A stretch of DNA of 14,757 nt from Lactobacillus delbrueckii (GCA_004556255.1 SFHY01000019.1:1-14757), one strand, 5' to 3'. Shown: positions 1-7,307, numbered from the stretch's first letter. Numbers and translations are program-made. The notes: a model not told the origin generated them from the sequence alone.

Positions 1-33
1 TCCTTAATTTATTAACACATATTGGACAAGTCG

Positions 34-62
34 ATTTTAGCACTTACTGGAACCGGATACAA
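34..62 (-). promoter_or_regulatory. Predicted promoter of a leftward gene lying outside the window
   Basis: Read on the minus strand there is a -35 like TTGTAT (57-62), a 17-bp spacer and a -10 TAAAAT (34-39). Further along the same strand, bases 5-1 read AAGGA, a possible ribosome binding site just before the left edge. I infer that a leftward gene starts just outside the window. The spacer contains AGTAAGTGC, also seen in the spacer of the promoter near 14450. No coding region longer than a few codons is seen in 1-98. Confidence 0.45.
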
Positions 63-98
63 TACTTGATATAGCAATTGACTTATGTTACACCACGC

Positions 99-128
99 AA
101 AAAAAGAGCTGCCCGCTAAGGCAACTCT
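99..128 (-). terminator. Intrinsic terminator after the GDPD gene
   Basis: On the minus strand AGAGTTGCC (128-120) pairs with GGCAGCTCT (113-105) around a six-base loop, with one G-U wobble. A run of T residues follows (105-99). It starts 16 nt after the stop codon of the phosphodiesterase gene, where a leftward unit would be expected to end. Confidence 0.8.
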
Positions 129-143
129 CCTCATATATTCGCG

Positions 144-836
144 TTAGTAATTTGCTACCCGCTTGCGCAGGTCCATCATATCTTCGAACTTGTTGGTGAA
201 AAAGCCGGCCGCGCCGTACTCAATAATCTTCTTGGCCCGCAGGGGACTGTCCACCGTCCAGATCCGCTCCGGCGTGTCCGTATCGAGCAAGCGCTTGGGG
301 TGGATCCCCCTAAAGCCGTGTTCCTTGACAAAAGCTGCCGGATCCTTGATCCGCTTGTCGGTCAGGAAATTGTAGTTTTCCTCCGGTCGGATCTGCTGCG
401 CGTGGATCAGAGTCTGCAAATTGAAGGAGGAGTAGATGATCTCCTGCTTGAACTTGAACTGGTCCGCCAGGGCAAAAATCTTCTCCGGCAAGCCTGGATA
501 ATCGAACTTATTGGTCTTCATCTCCAGATTCAGCTGGCCCTCATAGCCAGATTCTTCAGTCAGCTGGAAGAGGTCCTTTAAACGGGGGATCCGCTCGCCA
601 TTGGCCAGGTGGAACTGGTCCAATTCCGCCAAGCTGAAATCCTTGATCAATCCCTTGCCATTAGTGGTCCGCTTGATGTTCTCATCATGCATGATCACTG
701 GCACCCCGTCCCGGGTTAAGTGGACATCGAATTCGATCCCCTCAGCTCCGTGATGCATGCAGTAGTCAAAGCCCTCCAGGGAATTCTCCGGGAACTTGGC
801 TGGATAACCGCGGTGACCAAAAATCTTCGTTCTCAT
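144..836 (-). CDS. Glycerophosphodiester phosphodiesterase family protein
   Basis: Encodes 230 residues, close to the usual 240-250 of small bacterial GDPD enzymes. The family hydrolyses glycerophosphodiesters to glycerol 3-phosphate and an alcohol, using a metal ion on a TIM barrel. Visible landmarks are HRG at 8-10, PENS at 16-19, the metal-binding GIEFDVHLTRDG stretch (E35, D37), H50 in VIMHDEN, and E105/K107 in LNLEMK. The C-terminal WTVD (193-196) is also typical. No signal peptide or membrane segment is seen, so it is probably cytoplasmic and may recycle lipid or teichoic acid turnover products; that role is inference. The start is supported by the HRG motif lying at the very N-terminus. 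A purine-rich site (minus strand, 851-859) lies about 14 nt upstream, rather far. It has its own promoter at 896-923 and a terminator at 99-128, but read-through from the phosphatase gene upstream is possible. Confidence 0.9.
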   Translation of the reverse strand: MRTKIFGHRGYPAKFPENSLEGFDYCMHHGAEGIEFDVHLTRDGVPVIMHDENIKRTTNGKGLIKDFSLAELDQFHLANGERIPRLKDLFQLTEESGYEGQLNLEMKTNKFDYPGLPEKIFALADQFKFKQEIIYSSFNLQTLIHAQQIRPEENYNFLTDKRIKDPAAFVKEHGFRGIHPKRLLDTDTPERIWTVDSPLRAKKIIEYGAAGFFTNKFEDMMDLRKRVANY

Positions 837-895
837 ATATTTAATTGCGCTCCATCCTTAAACTGGAATCTTGCTTTTTTCTCTTGCCGGCTCAT

Positions 896-923
896 ATTAT
901 AGTAGCTCTATGCTAACTTGCAA
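896..923 (-). promoter_or_regulatory. Promoter of the GDPD gene
   Basis: On the minus strand there is a perfect -10 TATAAT (896-901), a 16-bp spacer and a -35 TTGCAA (918-923). It lies in the 105-bp gap between the phosphatase stop and the phosphodiesterase start and predicts a leader of about 50 nt. I see no strong terminator in this gap, so the gene may be transcribed both from here and by read-through. Confidence 0.65.
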
Positions 924-941
924 GCCTTTTGCTGGTAAAAA

Positions 942-1595
942 TTACAGCTGCAATTTGTTGTAACTGGTCATCTGCAAATTGCCAGCTTCATCCATCACTA
1001 AAGTCGAAATTGATGAATTTCTTGGGTGAACGGTCGTGTCGATTCCGTCCACCGCGAATCTCTGGGCCAGGGTCTTAATGGCAAAACCGTGGCTGACCAG
1101 GAGGATATTTTCTGCCCCGTCCAATTGCTGGATCAAGTCAAAACCTTTCTGCCAGCGGGCCCAAAATTCCTTGCTGTTTTCAGCGTCATGGTAGGGGTCA
1201 GCTTCCTTGGTCCAGTTAGCGATCTGGTCGCAAGTCGCGTTTTCCGCCAAATCAGCGGCGTTAGAAAAGCCATGGGCCGCGCCGACCATCCGCCAGGCCA
1301 CGTCATTGTCCATCCCCTCAAAGTAGCCGTAAAAGTGCTCTCTGAAGTAAGGGTAGGCCAGGTGCTGGAGCAGGTCCCTGTTGCAGTTCTTCTCCATGAT
1401 GATTTCGCAGGTCTCGCTGGCCCGCAAAGTGTTGCTAGACAGGGCAATGTCCAAAGGAAGATCCTGCAAGGCCTCAGCGGCCTTTTCAGCGCCTTCCCGG
1501 CCTTCGTTAGTCAAGGGGGTGTCGCACCAGCCCTGCATCTTGTTGTACTTGTTGATAAAAGTTTTCCCGTGTCTAACCAGATAAATCCGTTTCAT
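942..1595 (-). CDS. Histidine phosphatase (phosphoglycerate mutase-like) family protein
   Basis: Encodes 217 residues of the histidine phosphatase superfamily, which transfers phosphate through a phosphohistidine. The signature LVRHGKT puts the catalytic pair at R8 and H9. The second arginine is probably R58 in SSNTLRASET, the acid is near E86 in FREHFYGYFEG, and the second histidine is H169 in LLVSHG. The insertion between the core motifs and the short length suggest a broad-specificity phosphatase rather than the glycolytic mutase, which is usually about 230 residues with a different active-site loop; the substrate cannot be read from sequence. The start lies 13 nt after the stop of the metalloprotease gene, and the likely ribosome binding bases (TAAGG) overlap that stop, so the two are probably co-transcribed and translationally linked. 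No signal peptide is present. Confidence 0.88.
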   Translation of the reverse strand: MKRIYLVRHGKTFINKYNKMQGWCDTPLTNEGREGAEKAAEALQDLPLDIALSSNTLRASETCEIIMEKNCNRDLLQHLAYPYFREHFYGYFEGMDNDVAWRMVGAAHGFSNAADLAENATCDQIANWTKEADPYHDAENSKEFWARWQKGFDLIQQLDGAENILLVSHGFAIKTLAQRFAVDGIDTTVHPRNSSISTLVMDEAGNLQMTSYNKLQL

Positions 1596-1608
1596 TTTCT
1601 AACTTGCC

Positions 1609-2271
1609 TTATGACTTGCTCTTGTAAATCTTCTTAACCAGCTTGACGTCCTTTGGCTGGATCGTGTAGATGGACCCGGTCGGGTACATGACGGTAACCC
1701 CTGTCCGGTGGTCTAAGCCGATCGCGTGGCCTAATTCGTGTTCAACCGTGTTGACGATTCTGGCCTGCGTGTAGTTGTAATAGTCGTTTTCCAGGTAGTA
1801 AGTGTTCAGAGCCACCTGGGCTGAGTAGAGCCGGTTGGTGTGGCTGAGATACTTGTAGGTAGTCAGGCCCGCCGCCCCGTTGTTCTTGGAGTTGGCCACG
1901 ACCACGATCTGGGCGTTCTTCTTGTTTTTAGTCTGTTTAAAGGTAAAAGCCCCCGTCTGGTTCCAGGCTGCCATGGCATTGACCGTGGCGTTGTAGAGGT
2001 CGGTTTGCTTGACCCCGATGTAGACCTTGGCCTTCGCCTTTGGCCAGCGGTAGCCGGTCGTGTTCTTGGTGACCTTCTTATTGCTTTCAGCAACGACGCT
2101 GCCGCTTAAGTCCAGAGTCTTGCTCTTTAAGCCTTTCTGCTCCAGGTAAGTGCTGGCCGTGCCCGCTGCTTCCAGCAGGAAATTCTGTATTTGCTCATGG
2201 TAGTTGACCACGGCCGCGGCCATGATCGCTAAGATGAGTAGGTTCTTGATGAAATTAAAAAATCGTCGCAT
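1609..2271 (-). CDS. Membrane-anchored matrixin-type (M10-like) zinc metalloprotease
   Basis: Encodes 220 residues. The zinc-binding signature HExxHxxGxxH is complete: HELGHAIGLDH at 178-188 (ligands H178, H182, H188; catalytic E179). M195 in VMYP matches the Met-turn, so it belongs with the metzincins, closest in pattern to matrixins. An N-terminal hydrophobic stretch (about 9-24, after RRFFNFIKN) looks like an uncleaved signal anchor, placing the protease outside the membrane. Residues 25-75 form a linker; the catalytic domain runs from about 75 to the C-terminus. The protein has no cysteine, so no cysteine-switch propeptide. I chose the ATG at 2269-2271 because AAGGAG (minus strand, 2279-2284) lies 7 nt upstream; an in-frame TTG one codon earlier is too close to that site. 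Substrate unknown; cell-surface protein processing is a guess. First gene of a unit with the histidine phosphatase. Confidence 0.85.
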   Translation of the reverse strand: MRRFFNFIKNLLILAIMAAAVVNYHEQIQNFLLEAAGTASTYLEQKGLKSKTLDLSGSVVAESNKKVTKNTTGYRWPKAKAKVYIGVKQTDLYNATVNAMAAWNQTGAFTFKQTKNKKNAQIVVVANSKNNGAAGLTTYKYLSHTNRLYSAQVALNTYYLENDYYNYTQARIVNTVEHELGHAIGLDHRTGVTVMYPTGSIYTIQPKDVKLVKKIYKSKS

Positions 2272-2294
2272 CAATTTTCTCCTTTGCGCTAATT

Positions 2295-2300
2295 ATTATA
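2295..2300 (-). promoter_or_regulatory. Candidate -10 of the metalloprotease-phosphatase unit
   Basis: A perfect TATAAT on the minus strand lies 23 nt upstream of the metalloprotease ATG. No good -35 is found at 16-18 bp, so this is a weaker assignment than the other promoters. Confidence 0.4.
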
Positions 2301-2371
2301 AGATTTGCCAGCTCTTTTTCCTAGCAAAAAGGCCGCTGAAACTGCTTAAGCTTTTCCTAAGGAGGTCTGGC

Positions 2372-2400
2372 TTTAGTTTTAAGCTGAAAAATGGTAGAAT
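2372..2400 (+). promoter_or_regulatory. Candidate promoter of helD
   Basis: TAGAAT (2395-2400) is preceded by TGG, giving an extended -10. A poor -35, TTTAGT (2372-2377), lies 17 bp upstream. The predicted leader is about 60 nt. The ribosome binding site is probably AAAGGTG (2448-2454), 11 nt before the start codon. Confidence 0.45.
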
Positions 2401-2465
2401 ATTAGGCAAGTTTTTTCAAAGAAAAGCTGTTGGAGTTTATTTTTTAGAAAAGGTGCATATATTAC

Positions 2466-4745
2466 ATGGTAGAAAACTCAGACCGCAAAGCAGAACAAGC
2501 CCACCTGGACCAGGTCCTGCAAAAGATTGATCAAAAGGGGGACCAGCTGCAAAGGGCTATAGCCAAAGACAAGGCCGAAGCCCGCAACATCAGCGCCCAC
2601 TTCTATGATGATATTCGCCTGGACTTTGACGACTACTCGACCTCAATGGACACGGCCCTGTCGATTCAGCAGCAGCAGCAAATGCTCAAAGAACGCGACA
2701 ATGCCTGGCAGGTCAACGCCCGCGAACTGGCCACTTTAAAGCGGCTGCATGTCCATCCTTACTTCGCCCGGGTCGACTTTGAGGAGGCTGGCGAAGAGCC
2801 GGAAAGCATCTACATCGGCCTGGCCTCCTTCATGGACGAGCACAATGAGCTTTTGATCTACGACTGGCGGGCCCCGATCTCCTCAATCTACTACGATGGC
2901 AAGATCGGCAAGGTAACCTACTACTCACCGGAAGGGCCGGTTGAAGTCGACATGAGCAAGAAGCGGCAGTTCATGATCGAAGACGGAACCATCATCAACA
3001 TGTTCGATACTGACGAAACCATCGGCGACCAGATGCTGATGGAAGTTTTGTCAGAAAAGTCCTCCATCCAGATGAAGTCCATCGTCAAGACCATCCAAAA
3101 GGAGCAAAACAAGATCATCCGGGACACGACCAGCGACCTGCTCTTTGTCCAAGGGGCAGCCGGGTCTGGCAAGACCAGTGCCATCCTGCAGCGGATCGCC
3201 TTCCTCTTGTACCGCTACCGGGGCAACCTCAAGAGCGGGAACGTGATCATGTTCAGTCCCAACCAGCTCTTTAACGACTACATCGAAAACGTCCTGCCGG
3301 AAATGGGCGAGCAGAACATGGTCCAGATGACTTACTGGCAGTTCATCGCCCGCCGCTTGCCGAAGATGAAGGTGCAGAACCTCTTTGACCAGTTTGAAGA
3401 CCGGCAGGCTGACACGGCCATCGGCCGCTTCAAGGATTCGCTGGCCTTCTACAAGCTGGCTACCCGCTATGGCCAGCACCTGAACCGGTCCGGCATGATT
3501 TTCCGCAATATCTATTTCCGGACCAAAAAGAAGCCATTTTTCAGCAAGGAAGAAATCAAGGAACTCTACTACTCCTTCAATAAAAACTATAAGCTGGGCA
3601 ACCGGATTGACGCCACCCGCGAGGAACTGATCCACCGCTTGAACAAACGGGTGACCAGTGAAGCCCGCAAGGTCTGGGTCAGCCGGGAAATCGAAGGGCT
3701 CAGCCATGAGCAGATGCTGGACATGTATGACCGGCCGGACCAGGAATTCTCTTCAGAAAAAGCTGAACGGGCCTTCCTGGGCAAAAAGATCGTCATCAAG
3801 CACCTGGCTAAAGTTGCCCGCCGGATCAACCACAACGGCTTCTTGAACCTGCGGGGCCAGTATCTGGCCTTTTTGAGGGCCGTGCCGAAGATGACGGACC
3901 TGGCCAAGTACGGGATCAGCGAAGAAGAATGGCTGGCCCACGTTGAAGAAGTCAAGGCTAAGTTCAAGGAACAAGAAATTGACCTCCGGGATGCTTCAGC
4001 CTACCTGTATCTGTATGACCAGATCATTGCCCGCCAGACCAACCTGGAAATGCGCTACTGCTTTATCGACGAAATCCAGGACTACTCAGCCTTCCAGCTG
4101 GCCTATCTGCGCTATAACTTCCCCCGGGCCAGGTTCACCATGCTGGGCGACTTGAATCAGGCGATTTTTACCAAGGACGAGAGCAGCAGCCTCTTGAAGC
4201 AGATCTCCGGCCTCTTTGACCCGGAAAAGACCAAGGTGGTTCAGTTGACCAAGTCCTACCGGTCAACCAAGCAGCTGACTGACTATACCAAGCAGATCCT
4301 CCGCCATGGTGAAAAAATCGAAAGCTTCAACCGGCAGGGGCCTTTGCCGCAAGTCTGGGGCAGAAGTGATGAAGCTGGCGCTTTAGCGGCTTTGAAAGCA
4401 GCCTTAGCAGAAAACGATGCTCAAAAGCTGACGACTGCCATCATCACTAAGGACCTGGAGGCGGCTAAAAAGCTGGCTAACCAGCTTGAGGGGGTCCACC
4501 TTATCTCCAGTGCCAACCAGCGCCTGGTGGAAGGGAACCTTGTTTTGCCGTCCTACCTGGCCAAGGGGCTGGAATTTGACGCCGTAATCATGTGGGATGC
4601 CTCTAAAGCGACCTACCATGAAGAAGACGAGACCCAGCTGGTCTACACGATCGCTTCCCGGGCCATGTACAAGCTGGACCTGGTTTACGCTGGTGAAAAG
4701 AGTCCGCTTTTGCCAACTAATGAAGCAACTTTTGCAAAAAAGTAA
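2466..4745 (+). CDS. helD: HelD-type UvrD-like helicase, RNA polymerase recycling factor
   Basis: Encodes 759 residues; Bacillus subtilis HelD is of similar length (about 770). HelD proteins are superfamily 1 ATPases that bind RNA polymerase and help release it from stalled or terminated complexes. The N-terminus (about 1-95) is charged and probably coiled coil, as expected for the arm that enters the polymerase channel. The block around residues 100-150, including LLIYDWRAPISSIYYDG, is characteristic of HelD rather than of UvrD, PcrA or Rep. Walker A is GAAGSGKT at 230-237, and Walker B is FIDEIQD with D535/E536. Later helicase motifs include LTKSYRST and the AKGLEFDAVI stretch near 700. The protein has no membrane segment and should be cytoplasmic. 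It forms a single-gene unit, divergent from the metalloprotease gene. No strong terminator follows it before the promoter at 4755. Confidence 0.93.
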   Translation: MVENSDRKAEQAHLDQVLQKIDQKGDQLQRAIAKDKAEARNISAHFYDDIRLDFDDYSTSMDTALSIQQQQQMLKERDNAWQVNARELATLKRLHVHPYFARVDFEEAGEEPESIYIGLASFMDEHNELLIYDWRAPISSIYYDGKIGKVTYYSPEGPVEVDMSKKRQFMIEDGTIINMFDTDETIGDQMLMEVLSEKSSIQMKSIVKTIQKEQNKIIRDTTSDLLFVQGAAGSGKTSAILQRIAFLLYRYRGNLKSGNVIMFSPNQLFNDYIENVLPEMGEQNMVQMTYWQFIARRLPKMKVQNLFDQFEDRQADTAIGRFKDSLAFYKLATRYGQHLNRSGMIFRNIYFRTKKKPFFSKEEIKELYYSFNKNYKLGNRIDATREELIHRLNKRVTSEARKVWVSREIEGLSHEQMLDMYDRPDQEFSSEKAERAFLGKKIVIKHLAKVARRINHNGFLNLRGQYLAFLRAVPKMTDLAKYGISEEEWLAHVEEVKAKFKEQEIDLRDASAYLYLYDQIIARQTNLEMRYCFIDEIQDYSAFQLAYLRYNFPRARFTMLGDLNQAIFTKDESSSLLKQISGLFDPEKTKVVQLTKSYRSTKQLTDYTKQILRHGEKIESFNRQGPLPQVWGRSDEAGALAALKAALAENDAQKLTTAIITKDLEAAKKLANQLEGVHLISSANQRLVEGNLVLPSYLAKGLEFDAVIMWDASKATYHEEDETQLVYTIASRAMYKLDLVYAGEKSPLLPTNEATFAKK

Positions 4746-4754
4746 AAGAAAGGC

Positions 4755-4783
4755 TTGACGGCTTTTTAATATTAGCTTAATAT
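4755..4783 (+). promoter_or_regulatory. Promoter of the T-box amino acid importer operon
   Basis: TTGACG (4755-4760), a 17-bp spacer and TAATAT (4778-4783) form a good housekeeping-type promoter starting 9 nt after the helD stop. The spacer and -10 include two copies of the palindrome TAATATTA (4767-4774 and 4778-4785), which could form an A/T-only inverted repeat; this may be no more than A/T-rich promoter sequence. The predicted transcript starts near 4790. Confidence 0.7.
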
Positions 4784-4789
4784 TACTAA

Positions 4790-5077
4790 AAACAGACTTA
4801 GAGTCGGTTATATTTCACGCGATGAACAGAAGAAGTAGGCCTGCCTGGACAAATAGAGACTTCCCGCTGGTGGAAAGGGGAGCGAGGGCTGGCTGAACAC
4901 ACGTCTGTGAGCAGGAGGGGTGAAGGCTTAGTAGCTCCTTCCGGGTCAGCCCGTTACTGCTGCAGCTTGAAGGCTTTTTCAAGCTGGTGAGGCCGGTTGC
5001 CGCGAGGGACCGGTGAACACGAGGTGGAATCACGCTGACGCGTCCTCTTGGCCCTTCGGGGCCGGGAGGACTTTTTT
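4790..5077 (+). promoter_or_regulatory. T-box leader controlling the amino acid importer
   Basis: Stem I elements are visible: GATGA (4821-4825), the AGTA box (4834-4837), a helix CCTGC/GCAGG (4840-4844 with 4911-4915), AGAGA (4855-4859) and a distal hairpin CTTCCC/GGGGAG (4860-4865 with 4877-4882) whose loop reads GCTGGTGGAAA. Stem III is a perfect 9-bp hairpin (4963-4971 with 4978-4986). The T-box sequence GAGGTGGAATCACG (5021-5034) fits the consensus with two or three changes. The antiterminator folds as GAGG/CCTC (5021-5024 with 5044-5047), a 7-base bulge TGGAATC (5025-5031) and ACGC/GCGT (5032-5035 with 5040-5043). The bulge reads UGGA, predicting a tRNA with U73. The specifier codon is uncertain; GGC at 4925-4927, after GTGAA, is one candidate. 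Known behaviour: uncharged tRNA stabilises the antiterminator and permits transcription. Confidence 0.88.
5042..5077 (+). terminator. T-box-controlled intrinsic terminator
   Basis: GTCCTC (5042-5047) pairs with GAGGAC (5066-5071), continued by two G-U pairs and GGCCC/GGGCC (5050-5054 with 5059-5063) around a TTCG tetraloop. A T-run follows (5072-5077). Its 5' arm shares bases 5042-5047 with the antiterminator, so the two structures are mutually exclusive. Confidence 0.92.
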
Positions 5078-5109
5078 ATTTTCTTTTTTCTAGGAAGCGG
5101 GTAAAACGA

Positions 5110-5751
5110 ATGAAATACGTTATGGAAATACTTCCCTCCCTTTTTAGCGGGGCGGGGATGACCTTGCAAATCTTTTTTGAAACTTTGATCTTCTCCCTGC
5201 CTTTGGGGATCCTGGTCTCCTTCGGCTTAAGCAGCCGCTTTGCCCCCTTGAAGTGGCTGCTCAACTTCTACGTTTGGCTGATGCGGGGGACCCCGCTTTT
5301 GCTGCAGCTGATCTTTGTTTTCTACGGCCTGCCGATCGTCGGCTTGACCTTCCCCCGCTATATGGCGGCATTAGTAGCCTTCGTCCTGAACTACACGGCC
5401 TACTTCGCTGAAATCTTCCGGGGCGGCAACCAGGCCATCGACCGGGGACAGTTTGAGGCAGCCAAGGTCCTGCAATTGACTTACGGGCAGACCCTTAGAA
5501 AGATCGTTATTCCCCAGGTAATAAAAATCGTCCTGCCCTCAATCGGCAATGAAGTGATCAACCTGGTCAAGGACTCCTCCCTGGTCTACGTGATCGGTCT
5601 GGGCGACCTGCTCAGAGCCGGCAACCTGGCTACGGCTCGGGACGTGACTTTAGTGCCGCTGGTTTTAGTGGCAGTCATCTACCTACTTTTGATCGGCCTG
5701 TGCACTTTGCTTTTGCGGCAGCTGGAAAAGCACTACTCATACTACAGATAG
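5110..5751 (+). CDS. Polar amino acid ABC transporter permease
   Basis: Encodes 213 residues of the His/Glu/Gln/Arg/cystine-type (HAAT) importer permeases, which are usually 210-240 residues. Hydrophobic segments lie near 15-40, 46-57, 64-78, 84-103, 140-165 and 180-203. The motif MRGTPLLLQL (58-67), the TAYFAEIFRGGNQAI stretch (96-110) and the EAA loop (E116-A-A with G126) are diagnostic; the EAA loop is the docking site for the ATPase. It should work as a homodimer in the membrane with the ATPase and lipoprotein that follow. The likely ribosome binding site AGGAAG (5092-5097) lies 12 nt before the ATG and 14 nt after the leader terminator's T-run. Expression should depend on the T-box. Its TAG stop overlaps the AGGAGG of the next gene. 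The amino acid cannot be assigned from this protein. Confidence 0.92.
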   Translation: MKYVMEILPSLFSGAGMTLQIFFETLIFSLPLGILVSFGLSSRFAPLKWLLNFYVWLMRGTPLLLQLIFVFYGLPIVGLTFPRYMAALVAFVLNYTAYFAEIFRGGNQAIDRGQFEAAKVLQLTYGQTLRKIVIPQVIKIVLPSIGNEVINLVKDSSLVYVIGLGDLLRAGNLATARDVTLVPLVLVAVIYLLLIGLCTLLLRQLEKHYSYYR

Positions 5752-5762
5752 GAGGACTAAAC

Positions 5763-6395
5763 ATGCTTGAAGTAAAAAACTTAGCCAAGTCTTTTGGCAA
5801 CCGGCAGATTTTGCAAAATATGAACTTCAGCCTGAAGGACGGGGAAATCCTCACGGTGGTTGGTCCTTCCGGGGCCGGGAAGACGACCCTTCTCAGAATC
5901 GTGGCCGGCCTTGAAAGAGCTGACGCGGGCAGCATGAACCTGGACGGGGAAGAATACGACCTTAGTCAGGAAGAGCGGGGCGCCGTGGGCGTGGTCTTCC
6001 AGGACTTTAACCTTTTCCCCAACATGTCAGTTTTGGAAAACATCACTTTGGCTCCCCAGCTGGCGCTAAAAGAAGACAAGGCAACAGCGGAAGCCAAGGC
6101 CAAGGAGCTTTTGGCGAAGTTGCAGATGGCGGACAAGGGCAGCCTTTACCCTTACCAGCTCTCCGGCGGGCAAAAGCAGCGGGTAGCCATCGCCCGGGCT
6201 TTGGCCATGCAGCCGAAGATGCTCTGCTACGATGAACCGACCAGTGCACTGGACCCGGCCTTGCGGGATCAGGTGGCTGACCTCATCTTGAGCTTGAAGG
6301 AATCGGGCTTGACCCAATTGATCATCACCCACGACATGGACTTTGCCAAAAAGGTGGCCGACCAGGTCCTGGAAGTTAAGCCGCTGGAAGGATAG
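5763..6395 (+). CDS. Polar amino acid ABC transporter ATP-binding protein
   Basis: Encodes 210 residues, slightly shorter than the usual 240 of HAAT ATPases. All nucleotide-binding motifs are present: Walker A GPSGAGKT (34-41), Q-loop Q80, signature LSGGQ (133-137), Walker B MLCYDEP (153-159), D-loop SALD and H-loop H190. It powers import of an amino acid at the cytoplasmic face, paired with the permease. I chose the ATG at 5763 because AGGAGG (5750-5755) lies 7 nt upstream and the protein then begins MLEVKNLAKSFG, as in the family. An upstream in-frame ATG at 5700 would lie inside the permease gene and is rejected. The shortness comes from the C-terminus, which ends soon after the H-loop; the extra helices of longer relatives are missing. 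The gene lies 11 nt after the permease stop. Confidence 0.93.
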   Translation: MLEVKNLAKSFGNRQILQNMNFSLKDGEILTVVGPSGAGKTTLLRIVAGLERADAGSMNLDGEEYDLSQEERGAVGVVFQDFNLFPNMSVLENITLAPQLALKEDKATAEAKAKELLAKLQMADKGSLYPYQLSGGQKQRVAIARALAMQPKMLCYDEPTSALDPALRDQVADLILSLKESGLTQLIITHDMDFAKKVADQVLEVKPLEG

Positions 6396-6405
6396 TGACG
6401 GGCAG

Positions 6406-7236
6406 ATGAAATGGTTTAAGAGAATCCTGCTGCTGGGCCTGGTCTTGTCTTGCTTTTTGACGACAGCCTGCAGCAATTTAACTAAAGAAGCCAACCAAAA
6501 AGACACCTGGGCCAAGATTAAAAAGCGGGGCAGCCTGGTAATCGGCTTAGACGACACCTTCGTGCCCATGGACTTCAGGCAAAAAAACGGGCAGCTGGTC
6601 GGCTACGATGTCGACTTAGCCAAGGCCGTGTGCAAGAAGCTGGGCCTTAAGGCGGACTTCCAGACCATCGACTGGTCCATGAAGGAAACGGAGCTGAGAA
6701 ACGGGACGATCGACGTCCTTTGGAACGGCTACAGCGTGACCAGCCAGCGGAAGAAAAAAGTTGCCTTCAGCCGTAGCTACTTGCGCAACCGGCAGGTTTT
6801 GGTCGTGAAGAAGTCCAGCGGAATCAAGTCTTTTGCCCAGATGAAGGGGCAGGCGGTCGGGGCCCAGAGCGGGTCAACCGCCCAGATCTGGCTGGATGGC
6901 AGCCAAAAGGTCATTAAGCCGAAGAGCAAGGTCCTTTATGACACTATTCCGTCAGCCTTCCTGGATCTCAATGCCGGCAGAATCAAGGGGATCCTCCTGG
7001 ATGAAACCTACGCGGAATACTACATCCAGCACGAGGCAGACTCAAAGTCTTACCAGGTCATCTTGAACAAAGAGGTACCAGAGGACTTGTTCGCGGTAGG
7101 GATGCGGAAGGGCGATAAGACCTTGAAAAAGAAGATCAACCAGGCCCTGGCGGAGCTGCAGGCCGACGGGACTTTGACCAAGATCAACCAGAAGTGGTTC
7201 GGACAAAAGTCAAATTACTTGGGCAAGGTTGATTAA
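6406..7236 (+). CDS. Amino acid ABC transporter substrate-binding lipoprotein
   Basis: Encodes 276 residues of the family 3 solute-binding proteins. The N-terminus MKWFKR, a hydrophobic stretch (7-19) and a lipobox ending TTAC put the lipidated cysteine at C22, so the mature protein should be anchored on the outer face of the membrane. The family core is clear: GSLVIGLDDTFVPMDFR, then GYDVDLAKAVCKKLG and the IDVLWNGYSVTSQRKKKVAFS stretch, with QKWFG near the C-terminus as in many family members. I chose the ATG at 6406, which gives a proper signal peptide; the in-frame ATG at 6343 lies inside the ATPase gene. The spacing to the ATPase stop is 10 nt, and AAGGA (6388-6392) overlaps that stop. 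Ligand unknown; the T-box should define it. Last gene of the operon. Confidence 0.92.
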   Translation: MKWFKRILLLGLVLSCFLTTACSNLTKEANQKDTWAKIKKRGSLVIGLDDTFVPMDFRQKNGQLVGYDVDLAKAVCKKLGLKADFQTIDWSMKETELRNGTIDVLWNGYSVTSQRKKKVAFSRSYLRNRQVLVVKKSSGIKSFAQMKGQAVGAQSGSTAQIWLDGSQKVIKPKSKVLYDTIPSAFLDLNAGRIKGILLDETYAEYYIQHEADSKSYQVILNKEVPEDLFAVGMRKGDKTLKKKINQALAELQADGTLTKINQKWFGQKSNYLGKVD

Positions 7237-7261
7237 AGCAAAATAGAATAAAGTGCACGCA

Positions 7262-7289
7262 AAAAGCGCCCGAGCAATCGAGCGCTTTT
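7262..7289. terminator. Bidirectional terminator between the importer operon and efp
   Basis: AAAAGCGC (7262-7269) pairs with GCGCTTTT (7282-7289), with an inner CGA/TCG pair around GCAA. A C/A mismatch on the plus strand becomes a G-U wobble on the minus strand. T-rich tails exist in both directions, so one hairpin can serve both convergent units. Confidence 0.88.
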
Positions 7290-7307
7290 CGTTTACTGTT
7301 TTTGGCC

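Noticed and set aside
906..941. Possible terminator after the histidine phosphatase gene
   Set aside because: Only a four-base stem (GCAA/TTGC) can be drawn, and no proper T-run follows in the right place.
2390..2404. A four-codon ATG frame upstream of helD, similar to the real helD start
   Set aside because: The similarity is about nine bases, the nearest ribosome binding site is some 25 nt away, and the ATG overlaps the predicted -10.
3051..3707. Long leftward frame inside helD
   Set aside because: It is a by-product of G/C-ending codons; it has no start signal and overlaps the clearly conserved ATPase motifs.
4746..4770. Possible terminator directly after helD
   Set aside because: The arms around TTGACG pair over only about four bases with mismatches, and the same bases form the -35 of the next promoter.
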